Shown: piece by piece, positions 24,819 to 33,694 of the stretch
How the letters are laid out: every line of letters begins with the position of its first letter
Position numbering within the stretch: position 1 is the stretch's first letter
Source of the DNA: an uncultured Candidatus Melainabacteria bacterium
GTDB lineage: Bacteria; Cyanobacteriota; Vampirovibrionia; Gastranaerophilales; Gastranaerophilaceae
Length of the DNA stretch: 64,000 nt
Direction: 5' to 3'
Assembly: GCA_934693235.1 (NCBI GenBank)
Contig: CAKUUY010000004.1
Span: 49,839-113,838 of the forward strand
The notes under the pieces: generated by a model
Seen by the model: only the letters and a program-made list of their open reading frames with translations
The model's database searches: none
What the model was told of the DNA's origin: nothing
Position numbers and translations under genes: made by a program

Positions 24819-27169
24819 TAAAAATACTTAGAATACTTTTTGTACTAATTCTTGTTACCCTTGGGGTACTGGTTTCATTCAAACCTGCACATACTGAAAC
24901 TAATATTCTAAAAGCAATTTTTTCACCCAAAAGCGATAATTTGCTTGTTGATTTAAGCAGTAGATTTTCCGCCAAAATAAATGTAATAGTTGAAAGTAAT
25001 AATTTTGAAAAAGCAGAAGAAACATCAAGAATCTTTTACTCAAAAATTGATCAAAGCAAAATACAATCCTCAAACATAAATATCTCAGAAATTATTGAAA
25101 ATTACGAAAAATATCACAATAACCTACTTTCAACTCAAATGCGTAATTTTTTGATAAATAAACAATATGATAAAGTCGAAAAAAACGCATATGAAACATT
25201 ATACAATCCGATTATTCCACCTATCGGTTCAATAGAGGATGATCCGTTTTTGTTGTTGACAGACTTTGTAATGAATTTGAATGGAAACTCTCAATCTCCA
25301 ACCAATTTTACACCAATTCAGTTAAATGAAAAGTATTATAGCCTAATTATGCTTGATGTTGATAAGGAACTTGCTCTTTCACCAACTATTTTAAATAAAG
25401 AAGTAAAAAAACTCATTGGTTTACAAAAAGAATTTACGAAAGATGGAACAAAAGTTTACTTGACAGGTGCTCCAATACACTCATATTTTGCAAGCAGTCA
25501 TTCGATTTTCGAAATAAATTTGATTTGTATACTATCAACATTATTTGTAATCGGGCTCGTGTTTTGGTATTTTGGTTCATTGTTACCACTAATCCCAATC
25601 GGAATAAGCATCGGACTCGGAATTTATGCTGGATATTGTGTAACTGCATTGATTTTTAGAAACATTCATATTCTAACATTTGTTTTTTCAACAACACTAA
25701 TCGGGGTTTGCGTAGATTATTCTTTGCACTATTTTGTTGCACTAAAAGATGGCAAAACAGGGCAGGAAGTAATAAAAGATATCTTAAAAAGCCTTACAGT
25801 GAGTTTAATTACAACAGTTAGTGCATTTTTAATTTTGTTATTTGCAGATTTTATTTTACTAAAACAGATTTCTGTTTTCACAATTACAGGATTGGTAACA
25901 GTTTATGGAATTGTAGTGTTGGGGTATCCGTTGTTAGAGGCGACTGGGCAGTTGTTAGTTACAGATAAAGAAGCAAGGCAAAGTTCCTCTCTCCTAGGGA
26001 GAGAGTTAGAGAGAGGGGTTAAACTTGATAAATATAACTCAAAAACACCCCTCTCCCGCATTTCCAATGCTCACGAATGTTCACAAAGAACTGCGACCTC
26101 TTCTCTTGGAGAGGTGAGTTCCACTATTAACCAAAACAACTCCCATGAAACAAACCATACCTCTAAGCCTATATACATCAAATCACGTTTAGCTGCTCAA
26201 CTACTTATCTGCTTAACCGCCATTTTCCTCATTATCGGGTTATTTCATATTCATTTTGACGACAATATCAAAAACATGTACACTCCGCCAAAAACTTTGC
26301 TCAATGCAGAAAAACTTTTTGCTGAAATTTCCGGATCTAACAGCGATACATCAATTTTTATTATAAAAGGCAATAATATTGAAGATATTTTGCAAAAAGA
26401 AGAAGAAATTGCAGACAAACTCAACAACACAGAATATCAAGCTTTGAGCAAATTTGTTCCGTCTGAAAAACGTCAAAAAACCAATCAATCTTTAAGAAAA
26501 GAATTATATAAAACAAAGCTCAACGATTATGCAATATTTTTGCCTGCGCAAAAACGTTCACAATTAATTAGCCAAAATTATGGAGACAATTTTTTGAGCG
26601 CAAACAGCGATTTTGAATTTATAAAAAAGAATTTCTTAATCAACAAAAATACATCTATAATGATTATTTCAAACTATAATGGAGAAAAAATTAATGGCAT
26701 AAAGATTATTAATTTCCAAAAAGACATTTCTGCTCAAATCAGACATTGCAGAAGAGTTTGTTTAGGGCTGTTAGCACCGATTTTCGGACTTTTATATTTA
26801 TTGCTTGCAAAAATTTATGATAAAAAATCAGGCTTAAAAATTCTTTTACCATCCATTTGCGCGGTTGTTTTTGTATTTGGAACTTTGACCTTGTTCGGCT
26901 GTTCTATCAATCTTTTCCATCTTTTAGCAATCTTTTTAATAATAGGTTTTGGTCTTGATTATTCGGTATTCAGATTTACAAACCCAGAAAAAGCTGGAGA
27001 TTCTGTATTTTTGTCTTGCATTACAACCGTGTTTTCTTTTGCACTTCTGGCCTTTGCAGGATTTAAACTAATAAGTTCTCTCGGAACAGTTCTTGCACTA
27101 GGACTTTTGAGTTCATACATTTTTAGTTTAAAATTAATAAAGACAAACACAAAAAAGGATAAAAAATGA
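24803..27169 (+). CDS. MMPL/RND-family exporter of APE-like cluster
   Basis: A 788-residue protein with RND-type topology: TM1 near residues 8-26, a periplasmic domain, a TM2-6 bundle (about 230-385), then a second half with TM7 (about 471-489), another periplasmic domain and a C-terminal bundle (about 650-780). It likely exports the polyene lipid. Residues about 386-470, between TM6 and TM7, are low-complexity sequence encoded by dispersed repeat DNA (LLGRELERGV, SSLGEVSSTINQNNSHET). The insertion sits in the expected cytoplasmic loop and leaves the frame intact. Confidence 0.88.
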   Translation: MQNKLVKILRILFVLILVTLGVLVSFKPAHTETNILKAIFSPKSDNLLVDLSSRFSAKINVIVESNNFEKAEETSRIFYSKIDQSKIQSSNINISEIIENYEKYHNNLLSTQMRNFLINKQYDKVEKNAYETLYNPIIPPIGSIEDDPFLLLTDFVMNLNGNSQSPTNFTPIQLNEKYYSLIMLDVDKELALSPTILNKEVKKLIGLQKEFTKDGTKVYLTGAPIHSYFASSHSIFEINLICILSTLFVIGLVFWYFGSLLPLIPIGISIGLGIYAGYCVTALIFRNIHILTFVFSTTLIGVCVDYSLHYFVALKDGKTGQEVIKDILKSLTVSLITTVSAFLILLFADFILLKQISVFTITGLVTVYGIVVLGYPLLEATGQLLVTDKEARQSSSLLGRELERGVKLDKYNSKTPLSRISNAHECSQRTATSSLGEVSSTINQNNSHETNHTSKPIYIKSRLAAQLLICLTAIFLIIGLFHIHFDDNIKNMYTPPKTLLNAEKLFAEISGSNSDTSIFIIKGNNIEDILQKEEEIADKLNNTEYQALSKFVPSEKRQKTNQSLRKELYKTKLNDYAIFLPAQKRSQLISQNYGDNFLSANSDFEFIKKNFLINKNTSIMIISNYNGEKINGIKIINFQKDISAQIRHCRRVCLGLLAPIFGLLYLLLAKIYDKKSGLKILLPSICAVVFVFGTLTLFGCSINLFHLLAIFLIIGFGLDYSVFRFTNPEKAGDSVFLSCITTVFSFALLAFAGFKLISSLGTVLALGLLSSYIFSLKLIKTNTKKDKK
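25961..26222 (+). repeat. Repeat DNA inserted in frame in the MMPL gene
   Basis: A composite of repeat words: CTCTCTCCTAGGGAGAGAG with a matching CACCCCTCTCCCGC arm, then CTTGGAGAGGTGAGTTCCAC and CCAAAACAACTCCCATGAAA (shared with 19150-19200), then GTTTAGCTGCTCAACTACTT. All are read through without a stop. Confidence 0.7.
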
Positions 27170-28212
27170 AATATAGACGAATAAAAAGGCACGTATCTCC
27201 GCATATTAAAGCGCTTGCAGACGCTCAAAAAATTGCTTTCGCACCACTAACTTTTCAAGCAGTCAATGCGATGTTAAATTTTGGAATTTTGGAATTCATA
27301 GACGAAAATCCATCAACTATTGATGAGATTATGGAACATTGCAAAACCTCAAAATATACAACAGAAACACTTTTGGAGGTTGCTTGTGCTTGTGGAGTTG
27401 CAATCAAAACCGGAGAAAAATATTGTACAAGCCTTGTCGGAAGTACATTTTTGCAAAACGAAATGACAAAAGTTAATTTCAATTTTGTAAACGATGTTTG
27501 TTTTCTTGGGTCATCAGAACTTACAAATTCATTTGAAAAAGCGGAACCTTTGGGTCTGAAAAAATTCATCGGCGATTATGAAACAATTTATCACGCACTC
27601 CATCTTTTGCCTGAAACTATGAAAAAAAGTTGGTTTGAGTTTGATCATTTTTATTCTGACCAATGTTTTGAAGAAGTTTTAAAAATAATTTGTGCCAATT
27701 CACCTGCTCAAATCTTTGACATTGGCGGAAATACAGGAAAATTTGAACAAGCTTGCCTTGATTTTGACAAAAATTGTCAGGTTAATATGATTGATTTACC
27801 TGAAAATATTGAAGAAGCTAAAAAACATCTCAAAAACAACAGATTAAATTTCTTTGGCATAAATGTTTTGAAAGATAAATTACCAAAACTTTCAGGAGCT
27901 GTTTTTATGAGTCAATTTTTGGATTGTTTTTCGGAAGAACAAGTTATTTCAATTCTGGCAAATATTAAAAATTCAATGCAAAAAGGCACAAAAATCTTTA
28001 TTCTAGAGCCATTTACCGACAGACAACTTTTTGATGGGGCGACATATTCACTTGTTCATATTTCACTTTATTTCACTTGTATGGCAAACGGAAACAGCAA
28101 AATGTATTCGGAAAAACGCATGATTGAAATGGCTGAAAAAGCCGGTTTAAAAATTCATAAAAAGCACGAAAATATTGGAGTTCACGACTACACACTTTTG
28201 GAACTTTGCTAG
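27166..28212 (+). CDS. SAM-dependent methyltransferase of APE-like cluster
   Basis: A 348-residue protein organised like plant-type/antibiotic O-methyltransferases. An N-terminal winged-helix dimerisation domain (FQAVNAMLNFGILEFIDENPSTIDEI) is followed by a Rossmann domain with the SAM motif IFDIGGNTGKFEQ (about 186-198). Later come VFMSQFLDCFSEEQV and KIFILEP. Methylation of the aryl head group is known in several aryl polyenes and is the likely role. It overlaps the MMPL stop by 4 bases. Confidence 0.85.
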   Translation: MKYRRIKRHVSPHIKALADAQKIAFAPLTFQAVNAMLNFGILEFIDENPSTIDEIMEHCKTSKYTTETLLEVACACGVAIKTGEKYCTSLVGSTFLQNEMTKVNFNFVNDVCFLGSSELTNSFEKAEPLGLKKFIGDYETIYHALHLLPETMKKSWFEFDHFYSDQCFEEVLKIICANSPAQIFDIGGNTGKFEQACLDFDKNCQVNMIDLPENIEEAKKHLKNNRLNFFGINVLKDKLPKLSGAVFMSQFLDCFSEEQVISILANIKNSMQKGTKIFILEPFTDRQLFDGATYSLVHISLYFTCMANGNSKMYSEKRMIEMAEKAGLKIHKKHENIGVHDYTLLELC

Positions 28213-28220
28213 GGTAAAAA

Positions 28221-29138
28221 ATGGGCGAAAATAATAGTAAAAAATGGTTTGAAATGAAAGAACAAGCAGCAGGCAAAAAACGACTGTTGTTGCTTTGGTA
28301 TATCTATAAATTTGTCGGGAAAAAACCGGTAAAATTTATCGTTTTTTTTGTGACACTTTTTGCTTTTTGGGGAGCTCCTGATGTTAGAAAATATTCACAA
28401 AAATACTTGAAAGTCGCAACCGGAAACAGCTCGCTTATTCAAGCTTTTAGACATTTTTTAAATTACTCCTACGGGCTTGTCGACAATATGGAAATGTTTA
28501 CGGATAACTTTCCATTCAAAGATATTTCTTTTGCTGATGAAAATATGAAAAAAAAGCTTTATGATGACCTTTTAAAGAAAAACGGACTATATTTCTTATG
28601 CTCACACCTTGGAAACATCAACGCTATGCGTACATTTTTTCGTTCCGGTGAGGTCATTGATGATATTAAGGTAAATTTGTTTTTAGAAGCTAATCAATGT
28701 CAAACATTTAAAAACTTTATCAATTCAATCTCTTCGGAAAACCCAATTACAGCTTATCCTGTAGAAAATATCGATGTCACAACTTCAATTGAAATAAAAG
28801 AAAAATTAGATAATGGCGAAATCTTATTTATTGCAGGTGACAGAGTTTCTGCGCACAACGAAAAAGCCATGTTCGTCTCGGATTTTTTAGGCAAAAAAAT
28901 GGAATTTCCGATTGGGGCATTCCGCTTTGCTCTAATTCTAGGAACACCAATTTATTTTATAGCTTGCACTTTAGAGAAAGGTGAAAAATACAAAATTCAC
29001 CTAAAAAAATTTGAATTTTCAGGAACACGAAAAGAAAGATTACAAGCTCTGGAAACAGAGTATGTTGAATTTTTAGAAAACTTAACTAAAAAATATCCAC
29101 TACAATTTTACCATTTTTATGACTTGTTTTTAGACTAA
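28221..29138 (+). CDS. LpxL/HtrB-like acyltransferase of APE-like cluster
   Basis: A 305-residue membrane-associated acyltransferase of the lipid A late-acyltransferase superfamily. A hydrophobic N-terminus is followed by FLCSHLGNINAMRTFF at the catalytic HX4(D/E) position, then ILFIAGDRVS and a C-terminal KKYPLQFYHFYDLF. The motif reads HLGNIN, with Asn where Asp/Glu is usual, so catalysis may be altered. LPLAT domains close many APE clusters. It is the last rightward gene and ends convergent to (4-base overlap with) the next gene. Confidence 0.82.
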   Translation: MGENNSKKWFEMKEQAAGKKRLLLLWYIYKFVGKKPVKFIVFFVTLFAFWGAPDVRKYSQKYLKVATGNSSLIQAFRHFLNYSYGLVDNMEMFTDNFPFKDISFADENMKKKLYDDLLKKNGLYFLCSHLGNINAMRTFFRSGEVIDDIKVNLFLEANQCQTFKNFINSISSENPITAYPVENIDVTTSIEIKEKLDNGEILFIAGDRVSAHNEKAMFVSDFLGKKMEFPIGAFRFALILGTPIYFIACTLEKGEKYKIHLKKFEFSGTRKERLQALETEYVEFLENLTKKYPLQFYHFYDLFLD

Positions 29139-29833
29139 AAGTTTTGCTTTATACTTTCAATTTTAACTTTCTTATTATATAAATTATCAATTAACCTTGC
29201 AATATCATCTCGTTTTGATTCAGAGTAAGATGTTTTTATATTTTCATAAATCTTTGATACGGCTTTTTGAGATTTTAACGGTCTAACTGTTTTTGAAGCC
29301 ATAACAGCAGCACATGGCTTTTGAACGTTCAAACTTTTGTTATTCACCCAACTCGTAACTTTTTCTGTTACAGGGTCAATTTTTTTTATTATGCTAATCG
29401 TTTTGCCATCACGTTTGAATATTGAAATTTTTATAATTTTACCTGTATCAAGATCATATTCTTGAATTGAAGAAATTTTATTTTCGTCTTTAATATTAAA
29501 ATTAGTAGTTCTGATTTTCTTTCCGGTTTCCAAATCGTATTCATCAACAGATTTATAGAGCACATAATTAATTGTTCTGATTTTTTGACCTGAATATTTG
29601 TCATACTCATCAATAGAACGAACTTTTTTATCGTCAAAATAATCAAAATGAGTTGTTTTTAATCTTAAGCCGGTGACAACATCCACCTCTATAATTCTAT
29701 CAATTGTTTTCCCGTTTTTGCGGTAAACAATTTCTTCTCGAGTTTCTGTTTCTGGTTCATTGTATAACAATTTTAAATGAGATTTAGTTGATTGTTCCGG
29801 AAAAGCATTATGGATTGCATTCAATAATGTCAT
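29135..29833 (-). CDS. DUF2963-like repeat protein
   Basis: A 232-residue soluble protein with four to five copies of a short unit such as EYDLETGKKIRTTNF, EYDLDTGKIIKISIF, EYDKYSGQKIRTINY (about residues 45-150). This resembles the DUF2963 repeat best known from phytoplasmas, and suggests a beta-rich fold. AGGAG lies 8 bases before the ATG at 29833. The C-terminal 80 residues are basic and helical. Function is unknown. The stop region overlaps the end of the APE-like cluster. Confidence 0.7.
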   Translation of the reverse strand: MTLLNAIHNAFPEQSTKSHLKLLYNEPETETREEIVYRKNGKTIDRIIEVDVVTGLRLKTTHFDYFDDKKVRSIDEYDKYSGQKIRTINYVLYKSVDEYDLETGKKIRTTNFNIKDENKISSIQEYDLDTGKIIKISIFKRDGKTISIIKKIDPVTEKVTSWVNNKSLNVQKPCAAVMASKTVRPLKSQKAVSKIYENIKTSYSESKRDDIARLIDNLYNKKVKIESIKQNF

Positions 29834-29943
29834 AAAATTTCTCCTACATATATAATACATGATAAAATATTTTTTGCTATTTTATGTAAAGTATTATACA
29901 TAATTAATTTGCATAAAATATTAGCCACCATGGCACAATAACA

Positions 29944-30285
29944 TTATTTCATTTTTTGCAAAAGTTTCAAGAAAGTCTTATAATCCGTTCCCCAACCAGC
30001 CATGGCATCCAAAACAGGAGCTAAACTGTAACCGACGTCCGTCAAAGTATATTCAACCCTTGGAGGCTTTTCGGCGAACTCTTCACGTATTACAAGCCCA
30101 TCTTCTTCCATTTTTCTCAAACTATGCGCAAGAACTTTTTGCGAAATCCCGCTGCAAACTTTTTTAAGCTCCCCAAAACGCTTTGTTCCAGTCAACAAAT
30201 CTCTTATAATAAGTATTCGCCATTTTTCACCAATCAAACGCAATGTAGTTTCTACAGGACATTTCGGAAGTTCTTTTAAATCCAT
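29944..30285 (-). CDS. HxlR-family transcriptional regulator
   Basis: A 113-residue winged-helix protein: CPVETTLRLIGEKWRILIIRDLLTGTKRFGEL is the family N-terminus, with the usual cysteine near residue 9, and ISQKVLAHSLRKMEEDGLVIREEF follows. HxlR proteins often sense electrophiles or redox state through that cysteine. GAGG lies 5 bases before this ATG. It is divergent from a cysteine-rich C_GCAxxG_C_C protein, which suggests it controls that gene. Confidence 0.88.
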   Translation of the reverse strand: MDLKELPKCPVETTLRLIGEKWRILIIRDLLTGTKRFGELKKVCSGISQKVLAHSLRKMEEDGLVIREEFAEKPPRVEYTLTDVGYSLAPVLDAMAGWGTDYKTFLKLLQKMK

Positions 30286-30306
30286 AATTCCTCTACTTCT
30301 CTTCAC

Positions 30307-30373
30307 AAAGAAAGTATAACATAAAATATTGATTAGTTAGTATTTATGCTATAATGTTTTTAAGGAGATTTTT
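30307..30373. promoter_or_regulatory. Divergent promoter region hxlR / C_GCAxxG gene
   Basis: Rightward: TGC plus TATAAT at 30350-30355, with AAGGAG before the ATG. Leftward: a TATACT box (complement of 30312-30317). Between them AATATTGATTAGTTAGTATT (30325-30344) is an imperfect palindrome, a candidate HxlR operator covering both promoters. Confidence 0.5.
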
Positions 30374-30769
30374 ATGAAAGAAAAAGCGATAGAATATTTT
30401 AAAAATGGTCACTCATGCTCAGAAAGTATTATAAAAGCTGCATCAGAAGCAGGTTTATGTCCTAAAGAATTGTTATCGGTTGCAACAGCATTTTCCGGCG
30501 GAATGTCCTCAGGATGTGTATGCGGAACTCTTGCAGCAGCTCAAATCATCAATGGTTACAACTTTGGACGTGAAAATTCTAAAGGAAATGAAACAATTGC
30601 ACGCCAAAACGCAGCTTATCTTGTAGAAGAATTTAAAAAACGTAACAAAGTAACTTGTTGTCGTATACTTTCTGCCGGTTTGCAAGGAATAGACAAAAAA
30701 GAACATTGCTCAAAATATGTAGCTGATGTTTGTGAGATTTTGGAAGGAATTATGAGTGTCCATGCTTAA
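30374..30769 (+). CDS. C_GCAxxG_C_C family protein
   Basis: A 131-residue cysteine-rich protein with the family layout: HSCSESI near residue 14, the SSGCVCGTLAAA core at about 45, CCRIL at about 96, and CSKYVADVCEIL near the end. Members are presumed redox-active or metal-binding; the biochemical role is not established. AAGGAG lies 8 bases before the ATG. Its end overlaps the start of crcB by 14 bases. Confidence 0.88.
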   Translation: MKEKAIEYFKNGHSCSESIIKAASEAGLCPKELLSVATAFSGGMSSGCVCGTLAAAQIINGYNFGRENSKGNETIARQNAAYLVEEFKKRNKVTCCRILSAGLQGIDKKEHCSKYVADVCEILEGIMSVHA

Positions 30770-31136
30770 TCTTCTTGCTATTTTTTTAGGCGGTGGAATT
30801 GGTGCTGTTTCAAGGTATTTAATTAGTTTGAATTTAGCAAAAAACTTTGAAATCAATCTTCCCGTCTCAACATTTTTGGTAAATGTAATCGGAAGTTTTA
30901 TTATTGGATTTTTATATATTTTATTCATTGAAAAAGCTGATATTACACCTGCCGTAAAACTTGCACTTACGGTAGGTTTTTGTGGTGGATTGACAACTTT
31001 TAGCACATTTTCATTGGAACTTTTTGAAATGATTGGAAATCATCAGTTTTTTCACGCTTTTTCGTATATAATTTTAAGTGTGATAATATGTATAATAATG
31101 ACAGCAATAGGAGCTTATTTTGCAAAACTTGTTTAA
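30756..31136 (+). CDS. crcB: Fluoride channel CrcB/Fluc
   Basis: A 126-residue protein with four transmembrane segments and the family motifs GGGIGAVSRYLI, PVSTFLVNVIGSFIIGF and GFCGGLTTFSTF. It exports fluoride as a dual-topology dimer in the inner membrane. Translation is coupled to the upstream cysteine-rich gene. No fluoride-riboswitch GGNGAUG-like leader was recognised before the operon. Confidence 0.92.
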   Translation: MSMLNLLAIFLGGGIGAVSRYLISLNLAKNFEINLPVSTFLVNVIGSFIIGFLYILFIEKADITPAVKLALTVGFCGGLTTFSTFSLELFEMIGNHQFFHAFSYIILSVIICIIMTAIGAYFAKLV

Positions 31137-31146
31137 ATTTGATAAA

Positions 31147-31962
31147 ATGAATTTCATTACAGCCGGAATGCCTTTGAGAACAGGAAAAGGCTCATATACT
31201 AAGGCTTTTGACATACTAAAAGAGATGAATCTTGATGGAATGGAACTAGAATTTGTCCATGGTGTTCGAATGAACGACACAAACAGAGATTTCGTGAAAA
31301 ATATGTCTAAAGACTTTGTAATCACAGCTCATGGACCTTTTTACATCAATTTGAATTCTCAAGAAGAAGAAAAAATTGACGCAAGTTTGCAACGTATTAT
31401 TGACACAGCAGCTGTTGCCTCAGAAGCCGGAGCTTTTAGCATAACCTATCACGCAGCATTTTATATGGGCAAAGATAAAGAAACCGTTTACAACCAAGTT
31501 AAGACCCAAACAAAACGCATAATAGAAATCCTTGAAAACGAAAATATAAACGTTTGGATTAGACCGGAAACTACAGGGAAAGCTACGCAGTGGGGCGATA
31601 TTGATGAAATAATAAGGCTTTCAAAAGAATTTGAACAAGTTTTACCTTGCGTAGATTTTTCACATCTTCACGCAAGAAGCGCAGGCAAATACAACACTTA
31701 CGATGAATTTTCAAAAATCCTTGAAAAAATGGGAACAGAAATTGGTCAGTATGCCTTAGAAAATTTCCATGGCCACCTTGCAGGAATCGAATACACTGCA
31801 AAAGGTGAAAAACAACATCTTAACCTAGAAAATTCAGACATGAATTACAAAGATTTGTTGAAAGCAATGAAAGAATTCGACGTAAAAGGAGCTTTAGTGT
31901 GCGAAAGCCCTAATATTGAAGATGACTGCAAGCTGATAAAAGATTATTACAACAGTTTATAG
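31147..31962 (+). CDS. Endonuclease IV-like TIM-barrel protein
   Basis: A 271-residue protein from the ATG at 31147 (MNFITAGMPLRTGKGSY). Candidate metal ligands follow the AP endonuclease 2 pattern: AHGPFYINL, ITYHAAFY, RPETTGKATQWG, CVDFSHLHA, HGHL and VCESPN. This suits an Nfo-type AP endonuclease, although xylose-isomerase-like TIM barrels with other roles share the fold. An in-frame ATG at 31120 overlaps crcB and has no better ribosome binding site. It is convergent with the DtxR-family gene (1 base apart). Confidence 0.78.
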   Translation: MNFITAGMPLRTGKGSYTKAFDILKEMNLDGMELEFVHGVRMNDTNRDFVKNMSKDFVITAHGPFYINLNSQEEEKIDASLQRIIDTAAVASEAGAFSITYHAAFYMGKDKETVYNQVKTQTKRIIEILENENINVWIRPETTGKATQWGDIDEIIRLSKEFEQVLPCVDFSHLHARSAGKYNTYDEFSKILEKMGTEIGQYALENFHGHLAGIEYTAKGEKQHLNLENSDMNYKDLLKAMKEFDVKGALVCESPNIEDDCKLIKDYYNSL

Positions 31963-31963
31963 A

Positions 31964-32380
31964 TTAGTTATTTTTGTATAAATCTTTTATTTCGTTTTTG
32001 ATATTTTTTTTAACAAAATCAGTTAACTTCAACATATTCTCAAATATTTTCTGAGAAACAATATGTTCCATTTTGCATGCAATTTCAGTTGCTTCAGACT
32101 TTTCCGCCCCAAGAACTTCTACAAAAAAAGAAGTAAGATTTTCATGTTTTGCCAAAATATTTTTTGCAACCTTCTCCCCCTCAGATGTCAATGTAATAGG
32201 AGAATAAGGAGCATAGTTAATTAATTTTTGCTCAAGCAAAAGTTTCAATGCACCTGTAACAGAGGCTTTTTTGACATTCAATTTGTTCGCGATTTCCGTA
32301 ACTTTTGCTTGCCCACTTTTCAAAACCTGAATATAAATTTCTTCAATGTAATCTTCTAAACTTACAGATAGTTTTTCCAC
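31964..32380 (-). CDS. DtxR/MntR-family metal-dependent regulator
   Basis: A 138-residue protein. The winged helix is at residues 1-65 (SLEDYIEEIYIQVLKSGQAKVTEIANKLNVKKASVTGALKLL). The metal and dimerisation domain follows, with LAKHENLTSFFVEVLG and ATEIACKMEHIVS (Glu/Cys/His ligands). No C-terminal SH3 domain is present, as in MntR. It likely represses metal uptake when Mn or Fe binds. The GTG start overlaps the preceding stop (TAGTG), with GGGAG upstream, so it is coupled to gph. Confidence 0.88.
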   Translation of the reverse strand: MEKLSVSLEDYIEEIYIQVLKSGQAKVTEIANKLNVKKASVTGALKLLLEQKLINYAPYSPITLTSEGEKVAKNILAKHENLTSFFVEVLGAEKSEATEIACKMEHIVSQKIFENMLKLTDFVKKNIKNEIKDLYKNN

Positions 32381-33024
32381 TACATTCTCCCAATAACTTC
32401 AAGTAGCTCAAAAGGTTCATCAATAATGAATTCTGCGCCTGCTAAATCTTTTTTATTTCGAAAACCCCAAGTTACACCGATACAAGGTAAACCTGAATTT
32501 TTTGCCGTTGCAACATCAACATCAGAATCTCCGACATAAACAGTAGAACTTTTTTCCGCATTCAAATTTTTCATAGCCTTAAAAACGCCATCCGGAGCCG
32601 GTTTTTTCGGAACATCATCAGCTTGACCAATCGCAATATCAATCAAATTTTCAAAATACAATTTACACAAATTTTTTACGGCAGAATCGAATTTGTTAGA
32701 CACCACACCGATTTTCAACCCTTTATCTCTTAATTTTTCTAGTATCTCTTTGATACTATTATAGGGTTTCGTATGGTTATACATATTTTTTGAATAATTT
32801 TCTTTAAATATTGCAAGACATTTTTCAACAATCCGACTATCACAATTCTCAGGAACTGCCCGCTCAATCAAAACTTTTACGCCGTTTCCGACAAACCTTC
32901 TCACTTCTTCAATTGTCCTTGTAGAAAAACCAAATTGTAACAAAGCAAAATTAGTACTATTTTTCAGGTCTTCCAATGTGTTTAATAATGTTCCGTCTAA
33001 ATCAAAAATTACGGTTTTTATCAT
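32380..33024 (-). CDS. HAD phosphatase, phosphoglycolate phosphatase-like
   Basis: A 214-residue HAD hydrolase with motif I DLDGTLLNT, motif II VVSNK, the lysine in DVPKKPAPD and motif IV VYVGDSDVDV. The cap is inserted after motif I, as in Gph/PpaX. It would dephosphorylate 2-phosphoglycolate or a similar small substrate; the exact substrate is not certain. It overlaps both neighbours (4 bases with engB). Confidence 0.87.
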   Translation of the reverse strand: MIKTVIFDLDGTLLNTLEDLKNSTNFALLQFGFSTRTIEEVRRFVGNGVKVLIERAVPENCDSRIVEKCLAIFKENYSKNMYNHTKPYNSIKEILEKLRDKGLKIGVVSNKFDSAVKNLCKLYFENLIDIAIGQADDVPKKPAPDGVFKAMKNLNAEKSSTVYVGDSDVDVATAKNSGLPCIGVTWGFRNKKDLAGAEFIIDEPFELLEVIGRM

Positions 33025-33617
33025 AAATCTGTTTCTCTTTTGTTTTTAAAATTTAAAATATAATCAAAAATCTTTTCATTATACCTGTTATCTACTGCAC
33101 TAAATGGCAAAACTACACCACCAAACTGTTTTTCGACATTTTTGATGACATTCAACGTCTTTGATTTCGGTACATAATCCATCTTGGTTATAATTGTAAA
33201 TATCGGTAAGTCATAAGCTTTTACCCATTCACGCATTTGAATATCATTTTTCTGAATATCATGCCTGCCATCAATCAATTGAATAAGCGACGCAATTTGT
33301 TGACGCTCAAGCAAATACTCTTCCAAATATTTTTGCCACCTGTTTTGAGCTTCCTTTGAGACCTTGGCATAACCGTATCCCGGAAGATCCGCTAACATAA
33401 ATTTGTTAGAAAAATCAAAAAAGTTAATCAAACGAGTCTTTCCAGGGGTGTTAGATGTTTTTGCAAGTTTCTTATGATTTGCAAGTCCATTAATAAAAGA
33501 GGATTTTCCAACGTTTGAGCGCCCCAAAAGAGGAAATTCAGGCAATGTGTAATCCGGGCATTGCGACAACTTTTCCGCACTTATTAAAAATTTTGCTTGC
33601 ATATATTTAGTAGCCAT
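33021..33617 (-). CDS. engB: Ribosome biogenesis GTPase EngB/YsxC
   Basis: A 198-residue GTPase with G1 GRSNVGKSS (residues 32-40), TPGKTRLINFF, G3 DLPGYGYAKV and G4 TKMD. It assists late large-subunit assembly. The candidate -10 TATCAT (complement of 33624-33629) ends 6 bases before the ATG and no ribosome binding site is visible, so it may be leaderless. It heads the engB-gph-mntR leftward operon. Confidence 0.94.
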   Translation of the reverse strand: MATKYMQAKFLISAEKLSQCPDYTLPEFPLLGRSNVGKSSFINGLANHKKLAKTSNTPGKTRLINFFDFSNKFMLADLPGYGYAKVSKEAQNRWQKYLEEYLLERQQIASLIQLIDGRHDIQKNDIQMREWVKAYDLPIFTIITKMDYVPKSKTLNVIKNVEKQFGGVVLPFSAVDNRYNEKIFDYILNFKNKRETDL

Positions 33618-33694
33618 AAATTGATGATAAATTAAAAAAGATATTTAGGCAAGACGTTTAGAGGCAAAGATGCAATATCGGTATCGGAGTAGCA

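Noticed and set aside
30307..30373. Fluoride riboswitch upstream of the crcB operon
   Set aside because: The leader is too short and lacks the GGNGAUG-type conserved pseudoknot elements.
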